Assembly (NCBI RefSeq): GCF_019904295.1
Contig: NZ_CP065359.1
Coordinates: 1,513,001 to 1,577,000, forward strand
Source of the DNA: Ruegeria sp. SCSIO 43209
Lineage (GTDB): Bacteria > Pseudomonadota > Alphaproteobacteria > Rhodobacterales > Rhodobacteraceae
DNA length: 64,000 nucleotides
Direction: 5' to 3'
In this document: positions 8,091-15,567 of the stretch, one piece after another
How the letters are laid out: every line of letters begins with the position of its first letter
Position numbering within the stretch: position 1 is the first letter of the stretch
Made by a program: the position numbers and the translations under genes
Notes under the pieces: model-generated
Told to the model about the DNA's origin: nothing
Database searches by the model: none
Seen by the model: only the letters and a program-made list of their open reading frames with translations

Positions 8091-8537
8091 TCATTCGGCA
8101 ATATCTTCGGCCCAAAGCGCGGGCTTCTCTTCGATAAAACGCCTCATCAATGTAATGCAGTCCGGGTCATCTGCGATGATGACCTCTACACCGCGATCGC
8201 GCAGGAAGTCCTCATTGCCGCCAAAATTCACGGTGTCTCCGATCACAACACGCGGGATACCGAACTGTACGATCGTGCCAGAACACATCATGCAAGGCGA
8301 CAGCGAGGTATAGAGCACAGTATCGCGATAGGTCTTCTGCCGCCCTGCCTTGCGCAGCGCATCCATTTCCCCATGGGCAATCGGGTCGCCCAGTTGGACA
8401 CGCTGATTACGCCCTTGTGCGACGACCTCACCAACCCGCGCAAGCACTGAACCGATTGGGCAGCCTCCTTCGTCAAATCCAGCTTTCGCCTCATCATAGG
8501 CAACGCGCAGCAAGCGTGCATCGGTGTCGGTCAGCAT
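8091..8537 (-). CDS. Cytosine deaminase, fungal (Fcy1-like) type
   Basis: A 148-residue zinc-dependent deaminase. The zinc site is HGEMDAL (His plus catalytic Glu) and SPCMMCSG (two Cys). Unlike TadA or guanine deaminase, it follows yeast cytosine deaminase closely: GGCPIGSVLAR, LYTSLSPC, GIPRVVIGDTVNF, the RGVEV strand and the C-terminal FIEEKPALWAEDI helix all have direct counterparts in Fcy1. The likely reaction is cytosine to uracil plus ammonia. Related bases cannot be excluded. It lies next to an SMR transporter gene, 65 bases apart on the same strand. Confidence 0.82.
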   Translation of the reverse strand: MLTDTDARLLRVAYDEAKAGFDEGGCPIGSVLARVGEVVAQGRNQRVQLGDPIAHGEMDALRKAGRQKTYRDTVLYTSLSPCMMCSGTIVQFGIPRVVIGDTVNFGGNEDFLRDRGVEVIIADDPDCITLMRRFIEEKPALWAEDIAE

Positions 8538-8602
8538 AAGCAGGTGTCCTTTGTTCGGAGTTGTTTCGCAAAGCTGCCCGACACCACAACGGCGGTCAAC
8601 GC

Positions 8603-8914
8603 TTAGGCCAGTTTCATGATGACCAAACCCGTCACGATTAGAACCGCAGCGCCGATCCGCATGGGCGTCAGCGCTTCACCCAGGAACAGGATGCCAATAG
8701 TGAACGCCCCTACTGCGCCGATCCCGGTCCAGATCGTATAGGCGGTACCAAGCGGCAGATCCCGCATGGCCATTGCAAGCAGGCCAAATGACCCGATCAT
8801 CGCAACACCCATGATCGCCGTCGGCCACAGCCGCGTGAAACCAGCGGTCTGCTTCATCGCGACGGCCCAGACGATTTCGAGCAGGCCAGCAAACAACAGT
8901 AATATCCAGGGCAT
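8603..8914 (-). CDS. sugE: SMR-family exporter, guanidinium (Gdx/SugE) type
   Basis: A 103-residue protein with four membrane helices. The essential Glu is in LLFAGLLEIVWAVAMK, and helix 2-3 carry the GTAYTIWTGIGAVGAF signature. SugE/Gdx members of the small multidrug resistance family export guanidinium in antiport with protons; QacE-type members export cationic drugs. The motif set here favours Gdx. Upstream sequence forms a two-hairpin element with ACGA loops, matching the guanidine-II riboswitch, which independently supports guanidinium as substrate. Confidence 0.88.
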   Translation of the reverse strand: MPWILLLFAGLLEIVWAVAMKQTAGFTRLWPTAIMGVAMIGSFGLLAMAMRDLPLGTAYTIWTGIGAVGAFTIGILFLGEALTPMRIGAAVLIVTGLVIMKLA

Positions 8915-8919
8915 AAGAA

Positions 8920-8980
8920 CACCTCACTTTCCGAGATCGGGTCGTCCCGAATAATCGTCCATGATGGTGAGGTCGTCCTC
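8920..8980 (-). promoter_or_regulatory. Guanidine-II (mini-ykkC) riboswitch
   Basis: On the minus strand, hairpin P1 is GAGG-ACGA-CCTC (8980-8969) and hairpin P2 is TCGGG-ACGA-CCCGA (8950-8937), joined by an 18-base linker. Two short stems with ACGR tetraloops define this riboswitch class. The ribosome binding region GTGAGGT (8927-8921) is complementary over 7 bases to ACCTCAC (8973-8967), which includes the 3' arm of P1. Guanidine stabilising P1 would therefore free the ribosome binding site of the SMR gene, in line with the known mechanism of this class. Confidence 0.85.
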
Positions 8981-9018
8981 TGACCCTCAGATATGCGTTT
9001 GGGCATCAGTTTCAAGAC

Positions 9019-9050
9019 AAAAAAAACCGGGCGGATTACACCGCCCGGTT
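9019..9050 (-). terminator. Intrinsic terminator of the dctPQM operon
   Basis: A perfect 10-bp stem (9025-9034 with 9041-9050) with a 6-base loop. On the minus strand it is followed by a run of T (9026-9019). It stands about 20 bases after the dctM stop. Confidence 0.88.
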
Positions 9051-9071
9051 CATATGCTCGGTTTAACCGAT

Positions 9072-10448
9072 CTAGTTGGTTATGATCTCAGGCCCCATGA
9101 ATGTGTTGGGCAGGAATGTCGAAATCCACGGGATATACGTAACCATGATGAGGAAGACGAACAGCACGGCCAAGAACGGCAACGCTGCCTTCACAACACT
9201 CATCATCGGCATACCCGCTACGCCCGAGGTTACGAACAAGTTCAACCCGACCGGAGGCGTGATCATCCCGATCTCCATGTTCACCACCATGATGATGCCC
9301 AGATGGATCGGATCGATGCCCAGCTCGATGGCAATCGGGAACACCAGGGGGGCCACAATGACCAGCAGACCTGAGGGCTCCATGAACTGGCCACCGATCA
9401 GCAGGATCACGTTGACCACAATCAGGAAAGTCACTGGCCCCAGACCCGCCGATAGCATGGCGCTTGCGATATGCTGAGGCACCTGCTCATCCGTCAGCAC
9501 ATGTTTCAGGATCAGCGCGTTGGCGATCACGAACAGCAGCGTGACGGTCAGCTTGCCCGCCTCGAAAAGTGTATGCTTGGTGTCGGGGTGCACAAAGGCC
9601 GTGATCAACGCATAGGGTTTCTTGAGCAGCGAGATGTTCTGCGCATTCCCTTCGGTGCTGAGCGGACCCATATCCTTGTAGACAAAACTTGCGATCAGGA
9701 ACGCATAGACGGCAGCAACAGCCGCGGCCTCGGTCGGGGTAAAGATACCTCCGTAGATACCGCCGAGGATGATGACGATCAGGAACAGACCCCAACCGGC
9801 CTCGCGCGCCGAGGTGAAGACTTCGCCCCAACCTTTCCAATCGCCTTTGGGAAGGTTCTTGACCTTGGCCATGACGTAAATGGTGATCATCAGCATCAGA
9901 CCAGCCATCAAACCCGGAATAACGCCCGCAAGGAACATCCGCCCGACCGAAACCTCCACGGCTGCCGCATAGACCACCATCACGATTGATGGCGGAATCA
10001 GAATGCCCAGTGTCCCTGCGTTACAGATCACACCGGCGGCGAATTCCTTGGAATAGCCCACCTGACGCATGCCAGCGATGACGATCGACCCGATTGCGAC
10101 AACTGTCGCCGGAGACGAACCCGACAAGGCCGCAAACAGCATACACGCGAAGACGCCAGCAATTGCCAGACCTCCGGGCAAGTGCCCTACACAAGCGATC
10201 GAGAACCGGATGATCCGCCGCGCCACTCCACCTGTGGTCATGAAAGATGACGCGAGAATGAAAAACGGGATAGCCAAGAGGGTGAAATGCCCCTCAAATG
10301 CCTCGAACAGCGTGCCAGCGACCGAAGCCAATGAGCTGTCGGAATAGATCAGCAGGAAGAGGGTCGAGCTGAGACCAAGTGCCACCGCGATCGGAACTCC
10401 GATCAACAATAGGCCAATGACCATCGAGAAAAGTAGTACGACGTCCAT
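9072..10448 (-). CDS. dctM: TRAP transporter large permease subunit DctM
   Basis: A 458-residue polytopic membrane protein forming the translocation channel of a tripartite ATP-independent periplasmic transporter, driven by a sodium or proton gradient. The N-terminal VVLLFSMVIGLLLIGVPIAVAL, the ALSGSSPATVVAIGSI loop, GTLGILIPPSIVMVVYA and the late GMITPPVGLNLFV motif are typical of DctM. The length is slightly above the usual 425-440. An inserted hydrophilic stretch near residues 255-300 may account for this. Its start overlaps the dctQ stop by one base. Substrate is probably a C4-dicarboxylate, judged from the adjacent dctBD. Confidence 0.93.
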   Translation of the reverse strand: MDVVLLFSMVIGLLLIGVPIAVALGLSSTLFLLIYSDSSLASVAGTLFEAFEGHFTLLAIPFFILASSFMTTGGVARRIIRFSIACVGHLPGGLAIAGVFACMLFAALSGSSPATVVAIGSIVIAGMRQVGYSKEFAAGVICNAGTLGILIPPSIVMVVYAAAVEVSVGRMFLAGVIPGLMAGLMLMITIYVMAKVKNLPKGDWKGWGEVFTSAREAGWGLFLIVIILGGIYGGIFTPTEAAAVAAVYAFLIASFVYKDMGPLSTEGNAQNISLLKKPYALITAFVHPDTKHTLFEAGKLTVTLLFVIANALILKHVLTDEQVPQHIASAMLSAGLGPVTFLIVVNVILLIGGQFMEPSGLLVIVAPLVFPIAIELGIDPIHLGIIMVVNMEIGMITPPVGLNLFVTSGVAGMPMMSVVKAALPFLAVLFVFLIMVTYIPWISTFLPNTFMGPEIITN

Positions 10449-11125
10449 CAGTCATGCTCCCCCTGCTGGGCGCGGACTTCTTCGATCTCGTCCTCAACCT
10501 CGTGGCTAGCTACAAGGCGATCAGTTTCACCGCGCCAAATCTGTACTGCGACCTGTGCAAAACGGATCACCAGCAGCAACATCGAAAGAGGCAGAACGAA
10601 ATACGGAACGACCTTGGGCAGTTTCTCGTAATACTCGCCATAGTTGATCATATCTTCCAGAAACCGCAGCGGCGCGACCATCGGGATATCATCAACTTCA
10701 TAGAAGCTCTGGCTGCGCGCGCTCATGTCAAAGCCGGTCGGAAACCAGCGACCCGAGGTGGGCGGCAGATCGGCAAACACTGCCCAGTAGTCATACGAAC
10801 CCTTGAGCAGGAGCAGAGAAAACACCAGACAACAAGCAACGGCTATCAGCGCTAAAACCCGGCGTGGCGCGGGGGCCAGCATGTTCAGGATCGCATCAAC
10901 ACCCAGATGTGCATGCTTTTTCACTGCATAAGACGCACCCAGCAGCACCAACCAACCGAAGGTGAATACTGTCAGTTCCAGCGCCCAAAGAATGTTAGAA
11001 TTGAATACAAACCGCGCGATCACATTGGCGAAGGTGACAATTGTCATCAGACCCAACAGGCACGCAATCATGGTTTCTTCGATATGGTCGACCAGCCCGC
11101 CTTGGCCGGGTTTCGCACCAGACAT
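10448..11125 (-). CDS. dctQ: TRAP transporter small permease subunit DctQ
   Basis: A 225-residue membrane protein with four predicted helices: two near residues 12-60, one near 80-105, and one near 155-180. The family motif region LELTVFTFGWLVLLGASYAVKKHAHLGVD is clear. It forms the membrane complex with DctM and receives substrate-loaded DctP. An additional loop between helices 3 and 4 makes it longer than the usual 160-190 residues. The gene follows dctP after a 116-base gap containing a strong hairpin and precedes dctM with a TGATG overlap. Confidence 0.9.
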   Translation of the reverse strand: MSGAKPGQGGLVDHIEETMIACLLGLMTIVTFANVIARFVFNSNILWALELTVFTFGWLVLLGASYAVKKHAHLGVDAILNMLAPAPRRVLALIAVACCLVFSLLLLKGSYDYWAVFADLPPTSGRWFPTGFDMSARSQSFYEVDDIPMVAPLRFLEDMINYGEYYEKLPKVVPYFVLPLSMLLLVIRFAQVAVQIWRGETDRLVASHEVEDEIEEVRAQQGEHD

Positions 11126-11167
11126 CTCTCTGTCCCCGCATTTTTTTGATGAGAGTGGTGGGAGTGT

Positions 11168-11188
11168 GGCGGGCCACTAAGGCCCGCC
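11168..11188 (-). other. Intercistronic hairpin between dctP and dctQ
   Basis: GGCGGGCC (11168-11175) and GGCCCGCC (11181-11188) form a perfect 8-bp stem with a 5-base loop. No T-run follows on the minus strand. Its position suggests a transcript stabiliser or partial attenuator that keeps the binding protein more abundant than the permease subunits. Confidence 0.55.
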
Positions 11189-11241
11189 CAGCCTATGCGT
11201 CCATAACTCCCCAGTCCCCGGACGCGTGGCTTGAACCGGGA

Positions 11242-12243
11242 TCAGAACCCGGCGTTGATCGCCTGTGCGGCGTCGATCTTGTCCTGACCAACGTCACTGG
11301 CAAATTTATCCCAGACTGGCTTCATCGCATCGACCCAGGCCTGGCGCTGCTCGGGGTTCAGTTCCCGGATGATGCCCCCTGCGTCAGTGATCGAAGCCTT
11401 GGCAGCTTCGTTTACGGAAAAGGCCTCCTTGTTACGAGTCTCGGTCACTTCGGCGAGAATCGTCAGGAATTGATCGCGAACTTCAGGCTCCAGGCTGTCC
11501 AGCCAGTCAACTGAGGTTACAACCAGATAATCGATGATACCGTGGTTCGTTTCTGTGATGCCGTCCTGCACCTCGAAGAACTTCTTGCCGTAGATGTTCG
11601 ACCAGGTGTTTTCCTGCCCGTCAACAACGCCCTGTTGCAGAGCACCGTACACTTCCGAGAACGCCATCTTCTGAGGGCTGCCACCAATTGCTTCCATCTG
11701 GGCAACCAATACGTCCGAAGACTGAACGCGGAACTTCAGGCCGTTCGCATCCGAAGGATCTTCCAACGGCTTGTTCGCAGACATCTGTTTCATGCCATTG
11801 TGCCAGAATGCCAGCCCCTGAAGGCCGCGGCGCTGCATGCTGTCTTTCATCGCCTGACCATCAGCCGAGGCTTGGAACGCATCCACAGCATCGATGTTCT
11901 TGAACATGAACGGCAGATCGAACAGGCGGAATTGCTTTGTAAATTTCTCAAACTTCGACAGCGAGGGCGCGGCCAACTGCACGTCGCCCTGCAGCATCGC
12001 TTCAAGAACCTTGTCATCGTTGTAAAGAGTGGAGTTCGGATAAACCTCCATGCACATCACGCCGTTCATCTCGTCATTGACGCGCTGCTCAAGCAGCGAA
12101 GCGGCGATGCCCTTGGGGTGTTTGTCGGTATTGGTCACATGCGCAAACTTCACGACGATCTCGCCATCATCGCAAGCTGCTACACCAGCGGTCGCTGTCA
12201 CGGACAGTGCGATTGCGGTTGCTGCCGTTGTCAGGAATTTCAT
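11242..12243 (-). CDS. dctP: TRAP transporter substrate-binding protein DctP
   Basis: A periplasmic solute receptor of the DctP family, 333 residues. A Sec signal peptide covers about residues 1-23 (MKFLTTAATAIALSVTATAG). The mature protein starts near the KFAHVTNTDKHPKG strand, and the conserved GLKFRVQSSDVL segment contains the arginine that binds the substrate carboxylate. The ATG at 12243 is supported by GGAGG nine bases upstream; an upstream in-frame ATG at 12279 would spoil the signal peptide. Context with dctQM and dctBD indicates C4-dicarboxylate uptake. Confidence 0.93.
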   Translation of the reverse strand: MKFLTTAATAIALSVTATAGVAACDDGEIVVKFAHVTNTDKHPKGIAASLLEQRVNDEMNGVMCMEVYPNSTLYNDDKVLEAMLQGDVQLAAPSLSKFEKFTKQFRLFDLPFMFKNIDAVDAFQASADGQAMKDSMQRRGLQGLAFWHNGMKQMSANKPLEDPSDANGLKFRVQSSDVLVAQMEAIGGSPQKMAFSEVYGALQQGVVDGQENTWSNIYGKKFFEVQDGITETNHGIIDYLVVTSVDWLDSLEPEVRDQFLTILAEVTETRNKEAFSVNEAAKASITDAGGIIRELNPEQRQAWVDAMKPVWDKFASDVGQDKIDAAQAINAGF

Positions 12244-12434
12244 CAGTCTTATCCTCCCAGACTTCCCTAAAACTTCCATCGAGCGCTCAATCAGCGCCGT
12301 ATGTTGCGGAGTGAACCGAATCGGCTCCTCACTCTCAACATTTTGTTTAGATGTTGCTGAAATCTGTTTTTTCCAAATAATTTCTTACGGTTAAATGATG
12401 TCCGTTATAAATCTGGTATTTCGGCAGAACTACG

Positions 12435-12454
12435 CTGTGCGATTTTTCGCACAG
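12435..12454. promoter_or_regulatory. DctD-type operator palindrome, promoter-proximal
   Basis: CTGTGCGA and TCGCACAG form perfect 8-bp arms around TTTT. It resembles the dyad-symmetric DctD sites known upstream of dicarboxylate transporter genes. It lies about 190 bases upstream of dctP and 32 bases (centre to centre, about three helical turns) from a second copy. Confidence 0.7.
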
Positions 12455-12466
12455 GCAGTCAGCACC

Positions 12467-12486
12467 TTGTGCGAATTTCCGCACAA
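12467..12486. promoter_or_regulatory. DctD-type operator palindrome, promoter-distal
   Basis: TTGTGCG and CGCACAA form 7-bp arms around AATTTC. It shares the TGTGCG/CGCACA core with the neighbouring site at 12435-12454 and has the same orientation of arms and a 20-bp span. Tandem placement on one helical face suggests cooperative binding. Confidence 0.7.
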
Positions 12487-12561
12487 TATCCGAATCGATG
12501 CGAGCGAATCGCTCGCTTAAGCCACAGCGCAACCGCAGTTCGCCCTAGCGGAAGTGTTTTG

Positions 12562-13791
12562 CTAACGACGATAGTCTTCTGGCCTAATGTGGTAGCGGGT
12601 CAGCTTGTCATAAAAAGTTTTGCGCGGCAGCTTCAGTGCCTTGGCGGCATCCGCAGCCTTGCCATTGTGGCGCCCAAGGGCTGCAATCAGCAAAGACCTC
12701 TCAACACGCGCCAATTGCTCGCTCAACCCCAGATCAGCGGCCTGTGCAACCTCATCCGGCATCCCCAACACAAACCGCATTGCCGCCGACATCAACGATC
12801 GGGCATTGCCCGGCCAATCCTGCGCCATCAGCGAGGCCAGATGCTCGGGTGTCACTTCAGGTTCCGCAATCCCGGCCTGCTCAGCGGCCTGCGCCACATA
12901 GCGGCGAAAGATGACGGGGATATCCTCGGGCCGTTCTGACAGGGCCGGGATTCGCACCCGCATGACATCCAACCTATAGAACAGATCGGCATTGAACCTT
13001 CCCTGTGCAGTAAGGTCCGACAAATCGGCCGTTGCCCCTGCGATGATTCTGGCTTCCGTCCCTTGTTCGATCAGTTCCAGCGCGGCGTATTGCGTGGCAT
13101 CCGACATCGCCGAGATCTCATCCAGATACAGCGATCCGCCTGCCGCATCCTTACAGACACGCAACAAATCATCCGGGTTCAGGCCTGAGGCAGGGCGTTT
13201 GACAAATGGCCCCTGTCCAACCGGAGACATCAGATGGACAACTTCAGCGACCTTTGAAACTCCGCTACCCGCTGGCCCGGTAACCAGTACCTCGGCCCGT
13301 GTTGGCGCTACGCTCCGCACTCGCTCACGCAAGGCCTCGGCTTGATCTGACAACCCAAACAGCATGCGTGCTGCGGGATCGCCACGCTCAAGTTCGCGCC
13401 GTTGCTCGCGTTCCTGCAGAATTTCTGCGCGCGCGGCAAAGGCTCGTTCGAGTACCGCCAATAAATCCGCTGCTGCACAGGGCTTTTCCAGAAAATCAAA
13501 TGCTCCCTGCCCCATGGCCTGTACCGCCATCGGGATATCGCCTTCACCTGTCAGCAATACCACCGGAAGTTCAGGATCAACCTCGCGCGCGTATGCGAGC
13601 AGATGAAACCCATCCCGCCCCGGCATGCGAATATCCGAGATGATCACACCGCCGAAGTCACGATGAATATGATCCTTTGCGGCCACGAAAGATCCCGCGG
13701 TGACCGGTTCATACTCGGCCAATTCGAGGGTTTGCGCCAAGGCCTCACGTACGGCGGCATCATCATCGACCAAAAGCACTTTGCGGATCAT
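12562..13791 (-). CDS. dctD: DctD-family response regulator with degenerate AAA+ domain
   Basis: A 409-residue response regulator. The receiver domain (about 1-120) has the acidic pair DDD near residue 9, the phospho-acceptor Asp53 in ISDIRMPG and a Lys near 103. The central AAA+ domain keeps Walker B (LYLDE, 222-225) and the RFNADLFYRLDV region. It lacks the ESELFGHEKGAFTGA stretch entirely, and the Walker A lysine is replaced by Val178 in GPAGSGVSK. A Fis-type helix-turn-helix closes the protein. This explains its shortness against the usual 440-450 residues. It cannot contact sigma-54 in the normal way. Its start overlaps the dctB stop by 4 bases. Confidence 0.9.
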   Translation of the reverse strand: MIRKVLLVDDDAAVREALAQTLELAEYEPVTAGSFVAAKDHIHRDFGGVIISDIRMPGRDGFHLLAYAREVDPELPVVLLTGEGDIPMAVQAMGQGAFDFLEKPCAAADLLAVLERAFAARAEILQEREQRRELERGDPAARMLFGLSDQAEALRERVRSVAPTRAEVLVTGPAGSGVSKVAEVVHLMSPVGQGPFVKRPASGLNPDDLLRVCKDAAGGSLYLDEISAMSDATQYAALELIEQGTEARIIAGATADLSDLTAQGRFNADLFYRLDVMRVRIPALSERPEDIPVIFRRYVAQAAEQAGIAEPEVTPEHLASLMAQDWPGNARSLMSAAMRFVLGMPDEVAQAADLGLSEQLARVERSLLIAALGRHNGKAADAAKALKLPRKTFYDKLTRYHIRPEDYRR

Positions 13792-15521
13792 GCTGCCTCA
13801 TCTTCTTCAAAGGGTTCCAGTTCAACCGTGAATTCAGCACCCTCGTCCGTGTTGGCACCGCGAATATCCCCCCCGAAGCTCTGAACCAGACCGTAGGATA
13901 TCGACAGCCCCAGACCCATCCCTTCGGACGTCCCAACCGTTTTTGTGGTGTAGAACGGCTCAAACACGCGGTCGGGGTCCTCGATGCCGGGTCCGGTATC
14001 CCGCACCGACACGCGAATAGGCTTTCCCCCTGACAGAGTGACCAATATTCTGCGCGTCGGTCGATCGACCATCGCATCCGCTGCATTATTGATTAGGTTG
14101 ACAAACACCTGCACCAGACGCACCTCTCCACCCCAAGCATAGACCGCAGTCTTTGGCGGCACCCACTCCAACGCGACGTTCTCATCGCGCAGGCGCGCCT
14201 CGGTCAATTCTGTGGCAGTGTTCAGAACCTGAACCAGATCAACGCGCCCCATTGGTTCGTTTTCATTTCTCGCAAAGGCCCGCAGGTTCTTGATGATCCG
14301 CGCCATGCGTGCGGCCATATCGGAAATGCGGCCCAGATTTTCGCCAGCTCTCTGGCCCTTGCCGCGCTCAAGAAAGGCGGTCCCGTTGTCGGCGAACTGC
14401 TGAATCGCCATCAAGGGCTGGTTCAATTCATGACTGATGCCAGCCGACATCTTGCCCAAAGCGCTCAACTTACCAGCCTGAACCAAATCGGCCTGCGCTT
14501 GTTTGAGCGCGGCCTCCGCCTCCTGCCGCTCGGCAACTTCGTGGCGCAAAGCGCTATTAGCCGCCGTCAAGGCGCGCGTACGTTGCGCGACCCGGCTTTC
14601 CAGCACGGTATTTGCCTCTGCAAGTGTCCGACGGCGTTCCGAGGCCAGAAACAACAAAGCACCAAAGGCGAAACAGATCGCCGCAACCGCCGCCGCCTGC
14701 AACCCCGCCAACCGGCGCGCCGGGGCGACATCAACCAGCATCTCTGCGGTCATCGCAATCACCGGAAGATCGAGCGTCAGATGCAGGGCGCGACGGGGCA
14801 GATAGCGACCCCAATTGAGCTTCCACACTTCATATCCCGCAATCCGGGTTGAGGCGAAATCGACATTCTCACCTTCTGGTGACATCAGCCCTTGCTGCCC
14901 TTGCCCGCGGCGCCATAGTAGCAGATCCGATCGGTTCGAGATAAAGACAACCCCATCCGTATCAACGAAAAACACCGCATCGGTACTGCCGCGCCATGTT
15001 TGTTCCACATCCTGCACATCGGCCAGAACCATCAACGCGCCTTCTATTTGGCCCAAATCCCCGAATGATGGGGCCGCGTATGAATAAATGCGGTCACTGC
15101 TTGCGTCTTCGACCCCATGTGCGCTGCCCAGGGCCCCCTGCATGGCGCGCTCGAAGGCCGGATGTGCGGACATATCGCGCTGCGTCACCGGTTGGGCCGC
15201 GACCAGAACCTGACCCTCCGGATTCAGGTACATAACGTTAACGGCAGCGGTTTTGTCTGCCACATCCAGCAGCACCTTTCGGGCGGCCCGTTGCTGTTCT
15301 GATGTTTCTAGCTCCTGCAAAGCAGGATGGTCCGCCATCAAGGCGGCCACTTCCTGATAGACCTGCATTTGAGTGCTCAGACGGTCGGCGGCCAGTTCTA
15401 AATCGGCCTCGGCCTTCTCGCTCAGTTGCGACAGGGCCTGACGATAGCCATAAGTCCAGACCGCCGCTGACAGCAATCCGACCGCGCATAAGAAACCGGC
15501 TATGATCCAAAAACGTTGCAT
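13788..15521 (-). CDS. dctB: DctB-family sensor histidine kinase
   Basis: A 577-residue inner-membrane kinase that senses C4-dicarboxylates. The first membrane helix is at about residues 3-21 and a second near 270-292; between them lies a periplasmic sensing domain of about 240 residues (double PAS/Cache type). A coiled coil leads to the H-box (GISHELNQPLMAIQQFADN), then the N-box (NLINNAADAM), DTGPGI and GMGLGLSI ATP-binding motifs. I chose ATG 15521; the frame extends to 15569 but overlaps the P450 gene. It forms one operon with dctD. Confidence 0.92.
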   Translation of the reverse strand: MQRFWIIAGFLCAVGLLSAAVWTYGYRQALSQLSEKAEADLELAADRLSTQMQVYQEVAALMADHPALQELETSEQQRAARKVLLDVADKTAAVNVMYLNPEGQVLVAAQPVTQRDMSAHPAFERAMQGALGSAHGVEDASSDRIYSYAAPSFGDLGQIEGALMVLADVQDVEQTWRGSTDAVFFVDTDGVVFISNRSDLLLWRRGQGQQGLMSPEGENVDFASTRIAGYEVWKLNWGRYLPRRALHLTLDLPVIAMTAEMLVDVAPARRLAGLQAAAVAAICFAFGALLFLASERRRTLAEANTVLESRVAQRTRALTAANSALRHEVAERQEAEAALKQAQADLVQAGKLSALGKMSAGISHELNQPLMAIQQFADNGTAFLERGKGQRAGENLGRISDMAARMARIIKNLRAFARNENEPMGRVDLVQVLNTATELTEARLRDENVALEWVPPKTAVYAWGGEVRLVQVFVNLINNAADAMVDRPTRRILVTLSGGKPIRVSVRDTGPGIEDPDRVFEPFYTTKTVGTSEGMGLGLSISYGLVQSFGGDIRGANTDEGAEFTVELEPFEEDEAA

Positions 15522-15567
15522 ATCTAGGGTCTTGCATTCAGCAGCCGCCATGGCAAGTCTGCACCGC

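Noticed and set aside
12244..12434. Sigma-54 promoter for dctP
   Set aside because: No GG-N10-GC arrangement with supporting bases was found; the closest case has an 8-base gap.
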